Made by a program: the position numbers and the translations under genes
The notes under the pieces: model-generated
The model's input: only the letters and a program-made list of their open reading frames with translations
What the model was told of the DNA's origin: nothing
Databases searched by the model: none
Shown: piece by piece, positions 30,545 through 41,000 of the stretch
Layout of the letters: the number at the start of each line of letters is the position of its first letter
Position numbering within the stretch: the stretch's first letter is position 1
Assembly (NCBI RefSeq): GCF_000227135.1
Contig: NC_018262.1
Coordinates: 1,887,502 to 1,951,501, forward strand
Direction of reading: 5' to 3'
Origin: Leishmania donovani
Lineage: Eukaryota > Euglenozoa > Kinetoplastea > Trypanosomatida > Trypanosomatidae
DNA length: 64,000 nucleotides

Positions 30545-31249
30545 AGAGGGGGCTTTGGGGTGCTTGGGTGTGTGCCATTTTTTTTTTTGGCGTACCAACG
30601 TTTCTCGCCTCATGCTTCTCTCGCTCTCAGCCCGTCCGCTTCTGCCCTTGTTGCAGTCCGGTCGAACGCTGTCCTGCGCACCTGTCTGAGCCGTCTCGTT
30701 GACAAGCAAGGTGAAGAGGAGGAGACTAGGATAACGGCAGCGTGCACGAGGCGCGTGAAACCAGCTCCGGGGTTTGAAGGCGCCGCTGACGTCGATGCTG
30801 TCTGCTCTCTTGAGGGTGACTGAGGCGATGCGTACCTGCTTCGTCTAACCCTTGCTCATCTCCGTTGTTGCCTTCCACGGGGTACCCCCTTCACGTGCTC
30901 TGCATTTTCTGCCTTTTGTTTTGAAAACGCTTTTTTCGCCTGACCCCATTTTTTGCCTCATCGGTCCTGTGGCCGTCTCTTTCTCGACAGACGCCTGCGC
31001 ACACGCCAAATCATCATCACTCCCTCCTCCCCATGACTGGAGGAGTGGGCAGCCACAGCGACACACAAAAACCGAAAAGGCACGAAACCAGTTAAAGGGA
31101 GGCTCAAGCAGAGTAACCCCCCCCCCCCACACACAGCCTCTAGACGCTGTCTTTTACTGTAGTGAGGACGTGCCTTTGGCCGCGAATACGGCGGGCGAGC
31201 GCTTGCCCTCGCTCTTTTCGTTGCCCCTTCCTCTCCGCCCTGAGCTGGC

Positions 31250-31680
31250 AGGTGAGTGTGCACCACTCCCTGAAGGAGAATTGGGATGCCAGCCGATCCA
31301 GTATACCATACTCCATAGATCCCCACTCCGTCCCATCTCCCTCTCTCACGCGATAGGAAGTACGCCAGACAGGAATGTTGTGAATGCGGCTGTGGTCTTG
31401 ATGGTGCAGAGGTGGACTGGGGGGGGGCGGGTGCGCGTGCGCTGAGTACTGATGAGCCGATTGCAAAAAGGAAGCTGTGCNNNNNNNNNNNNNNNNNNNN
31501 NNTAGGGCACGAGGCAGGGGGGCCGTGCTCTCAGATGGCTGAGTGGGCGCACTGCTGCAGCGCGTGTGTCCACGACTGCTTCGCACTACGCTGGTGGGGC
31601 TTGTGACAGGCCGGGGGTGGTGTGGGGTGGAGTTGGGCTCGTGTGTGACAGGGAAAGAGCTTCATGGAAACAAACTCTTT
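31250..31680. repeat. Diverged SIDER-like fragment
   Basis: Bases 31509-31670 align by eye with the 3' part of the copies at 4.9 kb and 39.8 kb (gaggcaggggggccgtgctc, then tcagatggctgagt). The ending ggtggagttgggctcgtg also matches the 5.36 kb tail. I see clear but imperfect identity, many scattered changes, and a sized 22-N gap at 31481-31502. The 5' boundary is a guess from gtgtgcaccactccctg. Confidence 0.55.
31481..31502. other. Assembly gap, 22 N
   Basis: Run of 22 N. Unlike the 99-N gaps, its flanks do not repeat each other, so this looks like a sized gap. Confidence 0.95.
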
Positions 31681-33875
31681 GTTTTTCACGCTTGAGGCTC
31701 GAGAGATTGACAGGTTCACTCTTCCCATTGTCTTGTGAGGCGCCCTCTCGTATGTTTTTTTTTTTTGCGGAGGGGGGCTGAAGGAAGGCCTTGACAGCAC
31801 AGTTCTAAAAGCGACGGCAACACCAGAGAAGTGAGTCTGGTGAAAAGCACAGAGCAACCAGTGGAGAATGCAGAGCGCTGAGTAGATGTGTTTTGGGAAG
31901 TCCATGGTATGCATGCGCACAGAAGGGCTTTGCTGCCTCCCTCCTCTCCCCTTGTTCTTTTCCATTTCTCTCTGCTGCTGGGTCTATACTGGATGCAAGG
32001 GATTCTGGGAGAGAGGATGACATGCACGCGAAGACCCGATTGCACCCAAGAAAAAAAAAACGAATTAAGAGATAACGACGGTAGACTTGCTATCAACAGG
32101 GTGGGTCTGCTTGCCGCGTGCGCGTCTGTGACGCTCTGTGTCAGGGACAGCCGCCGCCCACTTGCCGCCACCCCATTGCTTCATCGAGAGGAAAACCGAG
32201 TGCCCGCCAGGTTATTTCTTCTTTTGTTTTCGTGGCTCCTCGCTCACACGCGTCACAGTGCCACAAAAGAGGTAGATTGTGTGTGTGTACGTCTTTTATT
32301 AGCGAGGCAGCGGACAGCTGGGGGTCTCATGCAACTCTCATTCTCTGTCTTTTATCTTGAGAGAGATACCGGTAGGACCGCCGTTTATGCTGTACCAGTG
32401 CCCGTGGCCACTGCGCGTCTTGAGATACCTCATAATCGATGGCCATGTGTGACTCCCCCTCTCGCATGTACGTTCGAACCCTCTTCTGCCCACTTCTACA
32501 CCACATCTGCCGGGACTCCGGTCTTTTCTCCATCCTCAATTGGGACGTAAACCCCCTACCCGGCCTACGCCATTACTCAAGCACTCATAGGATTCATGAG
32601 TGTATCTCTGAAATAAAACGAAAGCCACGCATACCACAACGCCAAGGACAAGACTCACCTCATCGAGTGCGACAGCGGCATCTGCTCTCAGAAGGGTACC
32701 GCACATACCATCGGTTGTCTTATCCCCTTTATTCTCAACCGAATTTTGTAACATTTTGTTTGTCCTTGCCTCACCTCTGCCGTAGCGCTGCTGCGCTGTT
32801 TACGTGTGTGTGTGTGTGCTGCGTGTCACGCCTCGTGCCTTAATCCTTTCCTTTCTCAACTTCCGCCACCACCATAGAGTCGTTTAGTGTGGCCCTGGAG
32901 GGAGACAGTAAGTGCGAAGTTGTCTTCTGCCTCGTTTCTGCCTCTGCGAGGCCCCTCCCTTCATCCCCCATTTGCGTTTTCTCTGCTCGCTGCGAGTTGC
33001 TCCTTTCTTTTTTTAGTCTCATCGTTTGTGCGTTCACTTGGATCGTGTGCTTGTCGGTCGCCCCCTCTCTTTACGAGCGTCTCGCGAGATCCTCTTGGCC
33101 GCGTGTGAGAGAGCCGCTGCGCGTTCGAGTAGGAGGCAGAGAACAAGAAAGGAGCGACAGGCAGGCACAAACTGAGAAAAGCAGGACGCGGCGCTTATCC
33201 GTGTTGCACGCCACTTTCGACGTGGTGTGTCAACGGGGGCTTTCATTTCGCGTTTGTTCTTATCCCCTCTACTCGTGGCTTTTCTCTTTGTTGCCATCTC
33301 TAGTGCTGACCTCTCCTTTCTCTCACTCTGTGGCTGTCCCTCGCGTGCATGTGCGGCTGAGTGGCGGATTTGGTTCATTGGTAAAGTAAGCGGGTGCTTC
33401 CTTTTTTTTTAGCTGTTGCTGTTCTGCTCGCGTGCACACGCGGACCAGAATCTTAAGGAACAGGAGAGGGTAAAGAGGGTCTCGAAGCTGACACGCGAAC
33501 TTCTGGCTGCTGGAGCGCACACCAAAACACTCCCCGTGGATCCACTGTCGACGTACTAAGTCAGCCACTCCTATTCCCTTCACGCCTTTTTCGATTTCTT
33601 GCGTGTGCTCTTGCTTGGTCTGCATTCGGCTTTTTGAAGGCGTTTTCCTGCTATTTTTTCCGATACTCGCGCACCGTCTCACACTCCACACCCCGCACGC
33701 CAGAGGAAGCCGCATAAAGCACACGCACACGTACAAGCGAAAACAAAACGCACATGCACAGAAGGAGGGGGCGTGCACGAAAAAAAGGTCTAAAGAAGTC
33801 TGCATCTTGTGTGTTTCCGTGGCAGCCACGAAGCTGAAAGGCAAAGCCGCGTTAATCCGACAGCTCTCTGCTAAG

Positions 33876-36053
33876 ATGAGCGCGTCAGCGAACGCGTTTC
33901 CGGCGCTGTCGGGAGGCTTCAAGTTGCCTTCTGTGACAGCTGCGCCGAAAAATGCTGTGGCTCGCATGCCGTCCCGCGTCGTGCATCAGGCACGCTCTTT
34001 GCCTTCCGTCACGCGCGACTTGGTTGCGCCGACGCCGTCATCGACGCCATCGCTGTACCCACAGAGTCTGTGGTGGGACGCGCAGCAGGGCAAAGAGGAC
34101 ACGGACAAAATTACGCGCAGGCGCACCTACCGGGTAAGCGACTATCCTCCCATTATCGTGGGCAAGTATGTGACGGACCCGACAGGAAAGGACTTTTCCA
34201 ACCCACACTACGTGCCCGCAGGGACGGCGGCGCGCTCTCGCTCGTCGTCGCGCGCCGCAGCCAGGAGCGGCGCAAGTGTGACCGCTCTCAGCCGGGTTTC
34301 GAGCTCCGCGACGACGTGCTCCACCTGCACTACGACCTCCTCGACCGTTCGCGGCCCCGAGGAGGACGAGGAAAACCTCGCGCTACGCGTCACTGCAAAG
34401 CGGAAGCTATTTACGGTGGTGATGCCCGTCTACCCGTCCTCCGCTGCGAGCTTCTTCTTCCCGACAGCATACGTGCAGTCATCCCGCGATGCGGCGGATT
34501 GGCGAGGACCACCTAAGAAAATCAACGAAGATCTGCACCCCAACGACCGCGCTAATTTCTCGCTCTCCTACGTTTCCGTTCGCGAGAACAACCTTAATCG
34601 AATGGGGTTGTACAAGATAGGCCCCGGCGCCGTCGCCTTCAGCGCGGTCATCAAGGCCTTCGAGGCGGGCGGGCTCCGGTACACGGACTCCAACAAAGAC
34701 TTCAACATACTGTGGGCCAAGCGGGCCACCGTCTATACCCTATCCTCGCTGAACGCGTACCAAAAGGTGAACCACTTCCCCGGCACGTGGGGTGTGGGCC
34801 GCAAGGACCGGCTGGCCTACAACATCCGCCGCATGCAGCGGCACTTCGGCGACGATGCCTTTGACATTGTGCCCAAGTCCTTCCTCATCCCTCAAGACGA
34901 AGCGGAGCTGCGCCGCGATGCGGAGATAGACCCCGGCACCCCGCAGAAGCCGCTGATCTACATTCTCAAGCCCGGCGCGTCTAGCTGTGGGCGAGGGATC
35001 CATCTCTTCAAGGGCGTTCCGCCCATGCCGCGGGGGGCGGGGCGCGAGAAGGAGATGGTGTGTCAGCGGTACATTGGCAACCCCTTGCTCATCTATGGCC
35101 GCAAGTTTGACCTGCGTCTCTACTGCGTTGTCACCTCCTTCGATCCGTTGCGGATCTACCTCTTTGATGAGGGTCTCGTGCGGTTCGCGGCTAAGAAGTA
35201 CAGCGGCCCTGACCAGGACCTCGACAACATCCACGTGCATCTCACCAACTACTCCGTTAACAAAACGGCGGAGCTGAGCAAGGAAAGCAACGGCAAGGAC
35301 TACGAGAGTGACGACCCACTTGACATCAAGTGGTGCCTCTCCGACTTTAAGCGGCACTTGGCGTCGCATCACCCGCTGGGGCTGGCTGCCTGGGACCGCA
35401 TCCAGGCCGAGTGCGAGGATGTGGTGATAAAGACGTTCCTCAGTATCGAGCACAACGTGGTGGAGGAGGTGACTCGCAACTGCGCCGATAGAAGCGGGCG
35501 CAACTGCTTTGAACTGTTTGGGCTAGACTTGATGGCGGACGACAATCTCAAGGTGCGGCTGCTGGAGGTTAACATCATGCCCTCGCTGGCGACAGGCAGC
35601 TCTCTCGACAAAGCCGTGAAGTCCCGCATGCTGTCGCACATGTTGACGCTGGTGCGCGTCATTCCGTATCGCCGGGATAGTCAGCTGGACCCCAACAACA
35701 CGGACGGCATCTACGTGCCGCGCGGCATTCAGCGACAGGCTGGAGAGCGCACCTACAAATTTGGCAATCACCCCTTTCCGAGCGCTCGTATTGTGGAGCG
35801 GCCTCTGCTGACCGCCTTTAACGACCCCGGCAACGAAGACTCGTACCTGTCCATGGCCGAGTCGCTCATGCTGCGCGAATATGAGGAGGAGCTGCAGTGC
35901 GCCGGCGGCTTTCGGTGCATCTACCCTGTTGGCCGCACCGTTGACAGATATCTTCCCTACTTTTTGCATGGCGTCCGTCGCAGCAACTACCTGCTGGCGT
36001 CGGCGGCGGTGATGAAGTCGAAGCAGCCGCCGAACGAGAAGCTCTTCGATTAA
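33876..36053 (+). CDS. Tubulin glutamylase, TTLL4-type
   Basis: A 725-residue protein. After a variable, serine-rich N-terminus (1-190) comes a tubulin-tyrosine-ligase-like domain. Diagnostic blocks are YQKVNHFPGTWGVGRKDRL, the ATP-binding LKPGASSCGRGIHLF (about 365), YGRKFDLRLYCVVTSFDPLR (about 410), NIHVHLTNYSVNK (about 450-463) and LLEVNIMPSLATGSSLD (about 561). The GRKDRL and SFDPLRIYLF blocks favour the TTLL4 branch, which adds glutamate chains to tubulin tails in flagellar and subpellicular microtubules. The catalytic Asn of the LEVN block is present. Start 33876 is the first in-frame ATG; no in-frame methionine occurs upstream. Confidence 0.85.
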   Translation: MSASANAFPALSGGFKLPSVTAAPKNAVARMPSRVVHQARSLPSVTRDLVAPTPSSTPSLYPQSLWWDAQQGKEDTDKITRRRTYRVSDYPPIIVGKYVTDPTGKDFSNPHYVPAGTAARSRSSSRAAARSGASVTALSRVSSSATTCSTCTTTSSTVRGPEEDEENLALRVTAKRKLFTVVMPVYPSSAASFFFPTAYVQSSRDAADWRGPPKKINEDLHPNDRANFSLSYVSVRENNLNRMGLYKIGPGAVAFSAVIKAFEAGGLRYTDSNKDFNILWAKRATVYTLSSLNAYQKVNHFPGTWGVGRKDRLAYNIRRMQRHFGDDAFDIVPKSFLIPQDEAELRRDAEIDPGTPQKPLIYILKPGASSCGRGIHLFKGVPPMPRGAGREKEMVCQRYIGNPLLIYGRKFDLRLYCVVTSFDPLRIYLFDEGLVRFAAKKYSGPDQDLDNIHVHLTNYSVNKTAELSKESNGKDYESDDPLDIKWCLSDFKRHLASHHPLGLAAWDRIQAECEDVVIKTFLSIEHNVVEEVTRNCADRSGRNCFELFGLDLMADDNLKVRLLEVNIMPSLATGSSLDKAVKSRMLSHMLTLVRVIPYRRDSQLDPNNTDGIYVPRGIQRQAGERTYKFGNHPFPSARIVERPLLTAFNDPGNEDSYLSMAESLMLREYEEELQCAGGFRCIYPVGRTVDRYLPYFLHGVRRSNYLLASAAVMKSKQPPNEKLFD

Positions 36054-37427
36054 ACTGGAGATGATACACACTCTTGCCTAGGAGGTGCAGCCCGCATTGC
36101 GTAAACTGAGAAGGGCAGCCAATGTAATGGTGTGAGGTGGGTGACGGCGGTGTGCGATGAGGGTGCGAGAGAAGGGTGTGACGTGTGGTGTGAAATGCAG
36201 GCTGATGGCCCCCGTGCTTCTGTGTTGCCATGGGGGATAGTAATGTGGGCATCTGCTTCTATAGCGCACGTGCTCCTCCGTCGAACAAAGTGCGGTTCAC
36301 ATGGACGGCAAACAAGAGCGATGCACTCGCAGCATGGGAGCTTCTTCACGGCAGCACCGACGTCTTGATTAAAGCGGACACGTACAATCCCATCGACCTT
36401 TTGTTTGCACCTTCTTCACGTACACACGCACGTGCTGGTGCCCCTGTTCTCCTTTTCGCTGTGTGGGCGTGCCCTCATGTTGACATTTACACTCGTGCGC
36501 GTGTGCCGGCATGCGCAGGTGTGCGGGCATTGCCATCCTGCTCAGGTTGAGCGATGGATGACGGTGAGAGGGTTGTACCTGTATGTGCGCTGTTTGCACG
36601 ATTTGAAATGTGTGAGTTCGCTCGTCACGCGCGCTTGTTTCTGGACCCTCATTCAGCCCAGCTCGAGCACACCGCGATCGATGGAGGGCAAGCTACACCC
36701 ATCACTCAGCACAGCCACCGTAACGACGGCATCGCTCAGCAGTCAAAGACGCTTCTGCGTATGAGCGCAAGCGTGCATCTCTTTGCGTCGCTGCCGGGTA
36801 TACAGTGCGACTAGGTTGTTGCCCTGGCGCTCCGTCTTCCTAATTACTTTTCTGTGAGTATAGATAAAGGTGGCGATCTCGTACCTCCCTTCTTTTGATC
36901 CGATGCGCGTCGATCGGTTTGGTGGCGGCGCGCCTCTGCGCGTGTGTAGACTGTTGTGATGAGTTGTTCTTGGGCTCTTTTCTCTATTTCGATGTGTGCT
37001 TTAGCAGGTCACGTTATCATGTCAATAGCCGTTCTTCGCCGCAACTTCTCAACGCCGTGTGCTGCCTTTCCAAGTGTTTCTCCCCGTATCTGTGAAGAGG
37101 TTTCGCACGCACTTCCTACGGAACTCGGTCATCCCTCTTTTCGACGCGTGTCCTGTCGTCGCCTGGGCCTGCACGCCTTCGCCATCTACACCCTCAGCTA
37201 TCATGCTCGTCTCTCTCCCTTCTTCTTCCATCTCTCCCTGTATTTGCATGTTAGTTGGCTTTTTCAGCTTACATTTTTCTTTATCCGGTCCAACACATAT
37301 CGCTGTCGGCTTCGTTTTCGGAGTTGTCTTCCGTCGTGGTTGTCTAAAGGGCCATTGTCAGCGGCTTGACGTGCGGTGCTTTCCGTAACTTTTCTCTCTT
37401 TCTCCCCAGAACCCCCACATTGTCATC
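36054..37427. other. Spacer between TTLL and single-TM protein genes
   Basis: About 1.4 kb with no gene supported. The last 300 bases are pyrimidine-rich and end with AG at 37408-37409, 18 bases before the next start. Confidence 0.5.
37380..37409 (+). promoter_or_regulatory. Putative trans-splice acceptor for single-TM protein gene
   Basis: The tract acttttctctctttctcccc ends in AG at 37408-37409; the following ATG is 37428. Confidence 0.6.
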
Positions 37428-38045
37428 ATGCTCGACTACCTCATCCCCATCGGCATGGCCCTAGCGGGCATCTTCGTCATGATGTTCATCTTCCAGAGCA
37501 TCAGCAAGTCAGAGGTCGGCGGTGAATCGATCGCACCCGCTCGCAAGCCGCGCTCCAAGAGGTCGCAGCGTCCGTCGCAGAAGTACACGGAAGACGTGCT
37601 TGACCTTGCCACGGAGCAGCTCATTGCGCGCGAGGTGGCCCGCAACCCGTCTGGCATGATCACCGACAGCAAGAGGGTGGCGCCACAGACGCTCGACAAC
37701 ATCCGCAGCCGCCGACAGGCCAGGGAGGAGGGCGAGCACGCCCAACCTCATGCCAAGGCTAGCGAGCGCCAGAAGCAGTCGGCGAAGGACCAGGGCTTCA
37801 AGGTGGTGGAGAGCCCAAAGAACATGCCGAGGCAGCAGCAGCAGCACGAGGACAAGCAGCAGCGCGAGTCGGAGCAGGTCACGTCCGTCGAGGAGCTTGA
37901 TCGTAAGTTGAGCCTCTTTTTCAAGAGCAGCAGTTCCCGAAAGGCAAAGGACGTGAAGCCCAGGGAGGAGGTGCAGATCGACAGCGGCATCAACCGCGGT
38001 CACGTTGTCGTGAAGGGCGACCTGAGCAAGGCGAAGAGCTGGTAA
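37428..38045 (+). CDS. Conserved single-pass membrane protein, unknown
   Basis: A 205-residue protein with one hydrophobic segment right at the N-terminus (LIPIGMALAGIFVMMFIF, about residues 5-22) and a long basic/polar tail. The tail includes KPRSKRSQRPSQKYTED, a glutamine cluster (QQQQ, about 140) and RKLSLFFKSSSSRK, ending DLSKAKSW. This is the layout of a signal-anchored protein with its tail in the cytosol or matrix. No catalytic domain is visible and I do not recognise the family. The start at 37428 directly follows a strong pyrimidine-AG signal. Confidence 0.75.
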   Translation: MLDYLIPIGMALAGIFVMMFIFQSISKSEVGGESIAPARKPRSKRSQRPSQKYTEDVLDLATEQLIAREVARNPSGMITDSKRVAPQTLDNIRSRRQAREEGEHAQPHAKASERQKQSAKDQGFKVVESPKNMPRQQQQHEDKQQRESEQVTSVEELDRKLSLFFKSSSSRKAKDVKPREEVQIDSGINRGHVVVKGDLSKAKSW

Positions 38046-41000
38046 ACGCTACCCACGCAGCCCGTGCTTGCCTGTGGAGTGGGTGGGGGGGGCGGGAGAA
38101 GGCGGAGAGGATTTGCATATATGACCTGCACGTTCTCTTTCTTGTGTTTCTCATGGCTGCCACGCGCACACGCACGAGCTCGGAGGTGCATGTGAGCTTT
38201 TTCCTTCCCCACGGTGTGAGAATGGGATACCTTTGCTTCTCTCTCCGTCACTGTCGTGGTGCGTGAGTTGCGCAGGGGGCGGGCGACGCCGGAGACTTCC
38301 TCGCTGTTTGCCGCCGCCCGTTCTCGTGTGCTTGAGGGACTTTCTGTGGTGCTATGAATGAGTTGTGCCTTTTATTACTGCATTGGCTCGCAAAGGGAGC
38401 GAGTTCTTTCTGCGTCTACAATATCTTGCCTGATCGCGTGGTGACGTACTCGAGTCTGCTTTGCGCCTCTCTTCAGCCACCGTGGCGGCCGGCAAGCACA
38501 GGCTGATGCACGATTCTCCGTATGGTGTACTCATCTTCGATTCTCATTGGTGCCGCTGTCCGTGTCTTTATGAGCCTTTTCTTTTGTGCGCTCTTCTCGC
38601 AATGCAAGCGCGTGCGTCGGCACGGGTGTGTGGCAGAAGAAAGGTGACGTAGTTGTGTGAGGCAACAAACATTCTCTTCCCGGAAGTAATAATTGAAGTG
38701 TGTCTGCGCGCATCTGGGGGCGGCTCTGGGATCGTAGCCACAGAGAAAGAGAGAGGCCCGGGGAGGAAGGGGCTGATGAAGGGCAGGACAGAGGCAGGGT
38801 GCCCAAGGTGCGCGCTCAGTGTGTTCTTCGTGGGCTTTAAAAAGAAGATGAGAAGGAGCTCTGCCGTCATTTGGGGTGCTCTCGTGCGTTGCCTGCGCAC
38901 TTGTGCCACCCTTCACGTACCCTTCCGCCTCCTCTCTTCCGCATCCGTGTGTCTGTTGAGGATGACGTGAACGCGTCCGTAGTCGAGTCAACTTCTTTCG
39001 GCTGCGCGTCTCCCTTGTCTCTCTCTCTCTCTTCCCGCTTTTATGTGCACGTGTGTGGGCGTGAAGGCCGCGAACCGCAGTTGTTTGCAGCAGCCGGCTC
39101 TTCCGCGCACCCCACTCTCGTCGGTAGGGTGTCCAAACGCCGGAACACGGCTCGCGGTAGAACACCGTTTCACTGTTTTGTTTGCAAAGAAGGTGGCCCA
39201 TCAAACTCATTTCTTTGATTTGCCACGCAGCCGCGTGCATTCGTTGATATGTGCCTGTGTGGGCATATGTGTATGTGAGCGTCGTGTTTGATGTGATCAC
39301 ACTCTGTTACTTTTGAAAAGGCCGTGTAACGTCTCCTCTCGTGTCTGTGTGCGTGTAAGCACACCTTTCTCAGGCTCCCCTTGCGCAGTCTCCGTGAGGC
39401 AGCGGAATATCTATGCCTGGTGTCACAGCGACCAGTGCACCCCCTTCCCCGACTCTGTGTACGGGAAGAAGCCAAGCAGCCCCTCCTCCATCCCCTGCCA
39501 ATGCAGCGCTGCACTTCCTCTGGTGCTGACAGGGTCCACGTGCCCACGACGTAGGGAAGCCAGTGCGCTGCATCGCGACGGATGTCGGCGGTGTGTCAGG
39601 TCCTGGATGGCGTTGCGTCGGAGCGGCCTGCGGCAGTGCCGACGCGTCTGCGCGGCTCCAGCGCATCCGTCACCCGGCCCTCACCACCGCCTGCTGGTGT
39701 GGGGAGCCTGAGCGCCACCCCCTCCCTCTCCGAGGAGGGATGCCGCAGGTGGCGGCCGGCATGATGGGAGCGGCTGTGAGGCGGCCTGCGAGGCAGCGGG
39801 GGGGCGGGAGGAGGTCGGTGGAGCTTGAGGCAGGGGGGCCGTGCTCTCGGATGGCTGAGTCGGCGCGTTGCCGCAAAGCGTGTGTGCCGCGCTGCGTCGC
39901 AGGACTCGGTGAGGCCTGTGGCCGGCCAGAGGGCGTGTGTGTGTGTGTGTGTGTGTGGAGTGGCGTTGACGTCATGGCTCGTGGCAGAGAAAAAGATGCG
40001 TTTTCGTCACCGATAAAAGGGTACACTCCCGCACATTCTTGGGCACCCTCTCGGTTATCCGCGTTCTGTTTTTCTGTGATTGCGCGTACGCGTGTCTATG
40101 TGGCAAAGAAGCTCTTGAACGATAACGCTCGTTGGAAGAGCTCCTCGTCGCGGCGGAGAGGCTATGCGCCATGGGAGCGTCGGTAAAGTGGATGGGAAGG
40201 GGAGGGTAGCGGTCGGCTTTTGCTTGCCTCAGCCTTGTCTCCTATCCACGTACCCGGCTTCTTCGCTTCACCTCTGGCCGTGCTGTCGCGCTGCACGGGA
40301 GCAACCCAGTCTCGCTCTTTCGAATGCTCGGTAATGCAGTCGCTTCTTCCTGGTACCGTTTTCCTCAATGCATCGCAAGTCCGATATCCGTGCCCCGTTT
40401 CCATTGCACACCTTTGCACTCTTCTCCTTCTTCCGCTTATCAACATACCTGCACACAAACTCACGCGCACGCACCTCCGTACCACTCGGCCCTTTCTACC
40501 ACGTCGCGACAACGATACAAACGCGCACACGCAAAAGCTCTATGCTCTACCTCCCCGTTTTTCTGGTTACTTTCTCCTTTTCAAATTGTAATTCACTGAT
40601 CGCTGTCGTTTCACCATTTTTGTTGTTTTTTCTTTGCTTGTTTCATCCCTCGCCGATTTGGCCGCCTGCCGCCGCTGCCCCGCCGCCACTCCCCTTCCCT
40701 CCCCCTCCCTTTCCTCTTCACTCACTCAACACACTTCCTATTCTCTTTCTCGTTTTCTATTGATCCTTCTCTGTTGCTTCCCCCCTCTCTTTTTTTCGCT
40801 GTTTTCTGGTCTCTCCTCTCTGCATCTCCTACTCTTCTTTCTCGCCCCCATCCCTTCTCCCTCCCCCTTCTCCATCTCATTCGCGCCCTCTGCCGCTGTT
40901 TGTGGGGGGCGGGTCAACATTGGCACACAAAGCCTTTCATCTTCACGCACGTCATCACGCCCGAGAAGGACGGGCTCAGGCCTTGGGGTTCCGTTTGCTT

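Larger units (their letters stand above)
30545..33875. other. 3.3 kb spacer with SIDER fragment before TTLL gene
   Basis: No gene supported on either strand. It contains an 11-base C run at about 31118-31128, a diverged SIDER-like fragment with a 22-N gap (31250-31680), and long pyrimidine tracts at 32760-33420. A short upstream ORF (33754-33837, 27 codons) lies just before the TTLL start and could be a uORF if the acceptor is upstream of it. Confidence 0.5.

Noticed and set aside
38300..39300. Possible tRNA or snoRNA in the spacers
   Set aside because: I looked for tRNA-like GTTCRA arms and C/D boxes across the spacers and found no convincing, paired combination.
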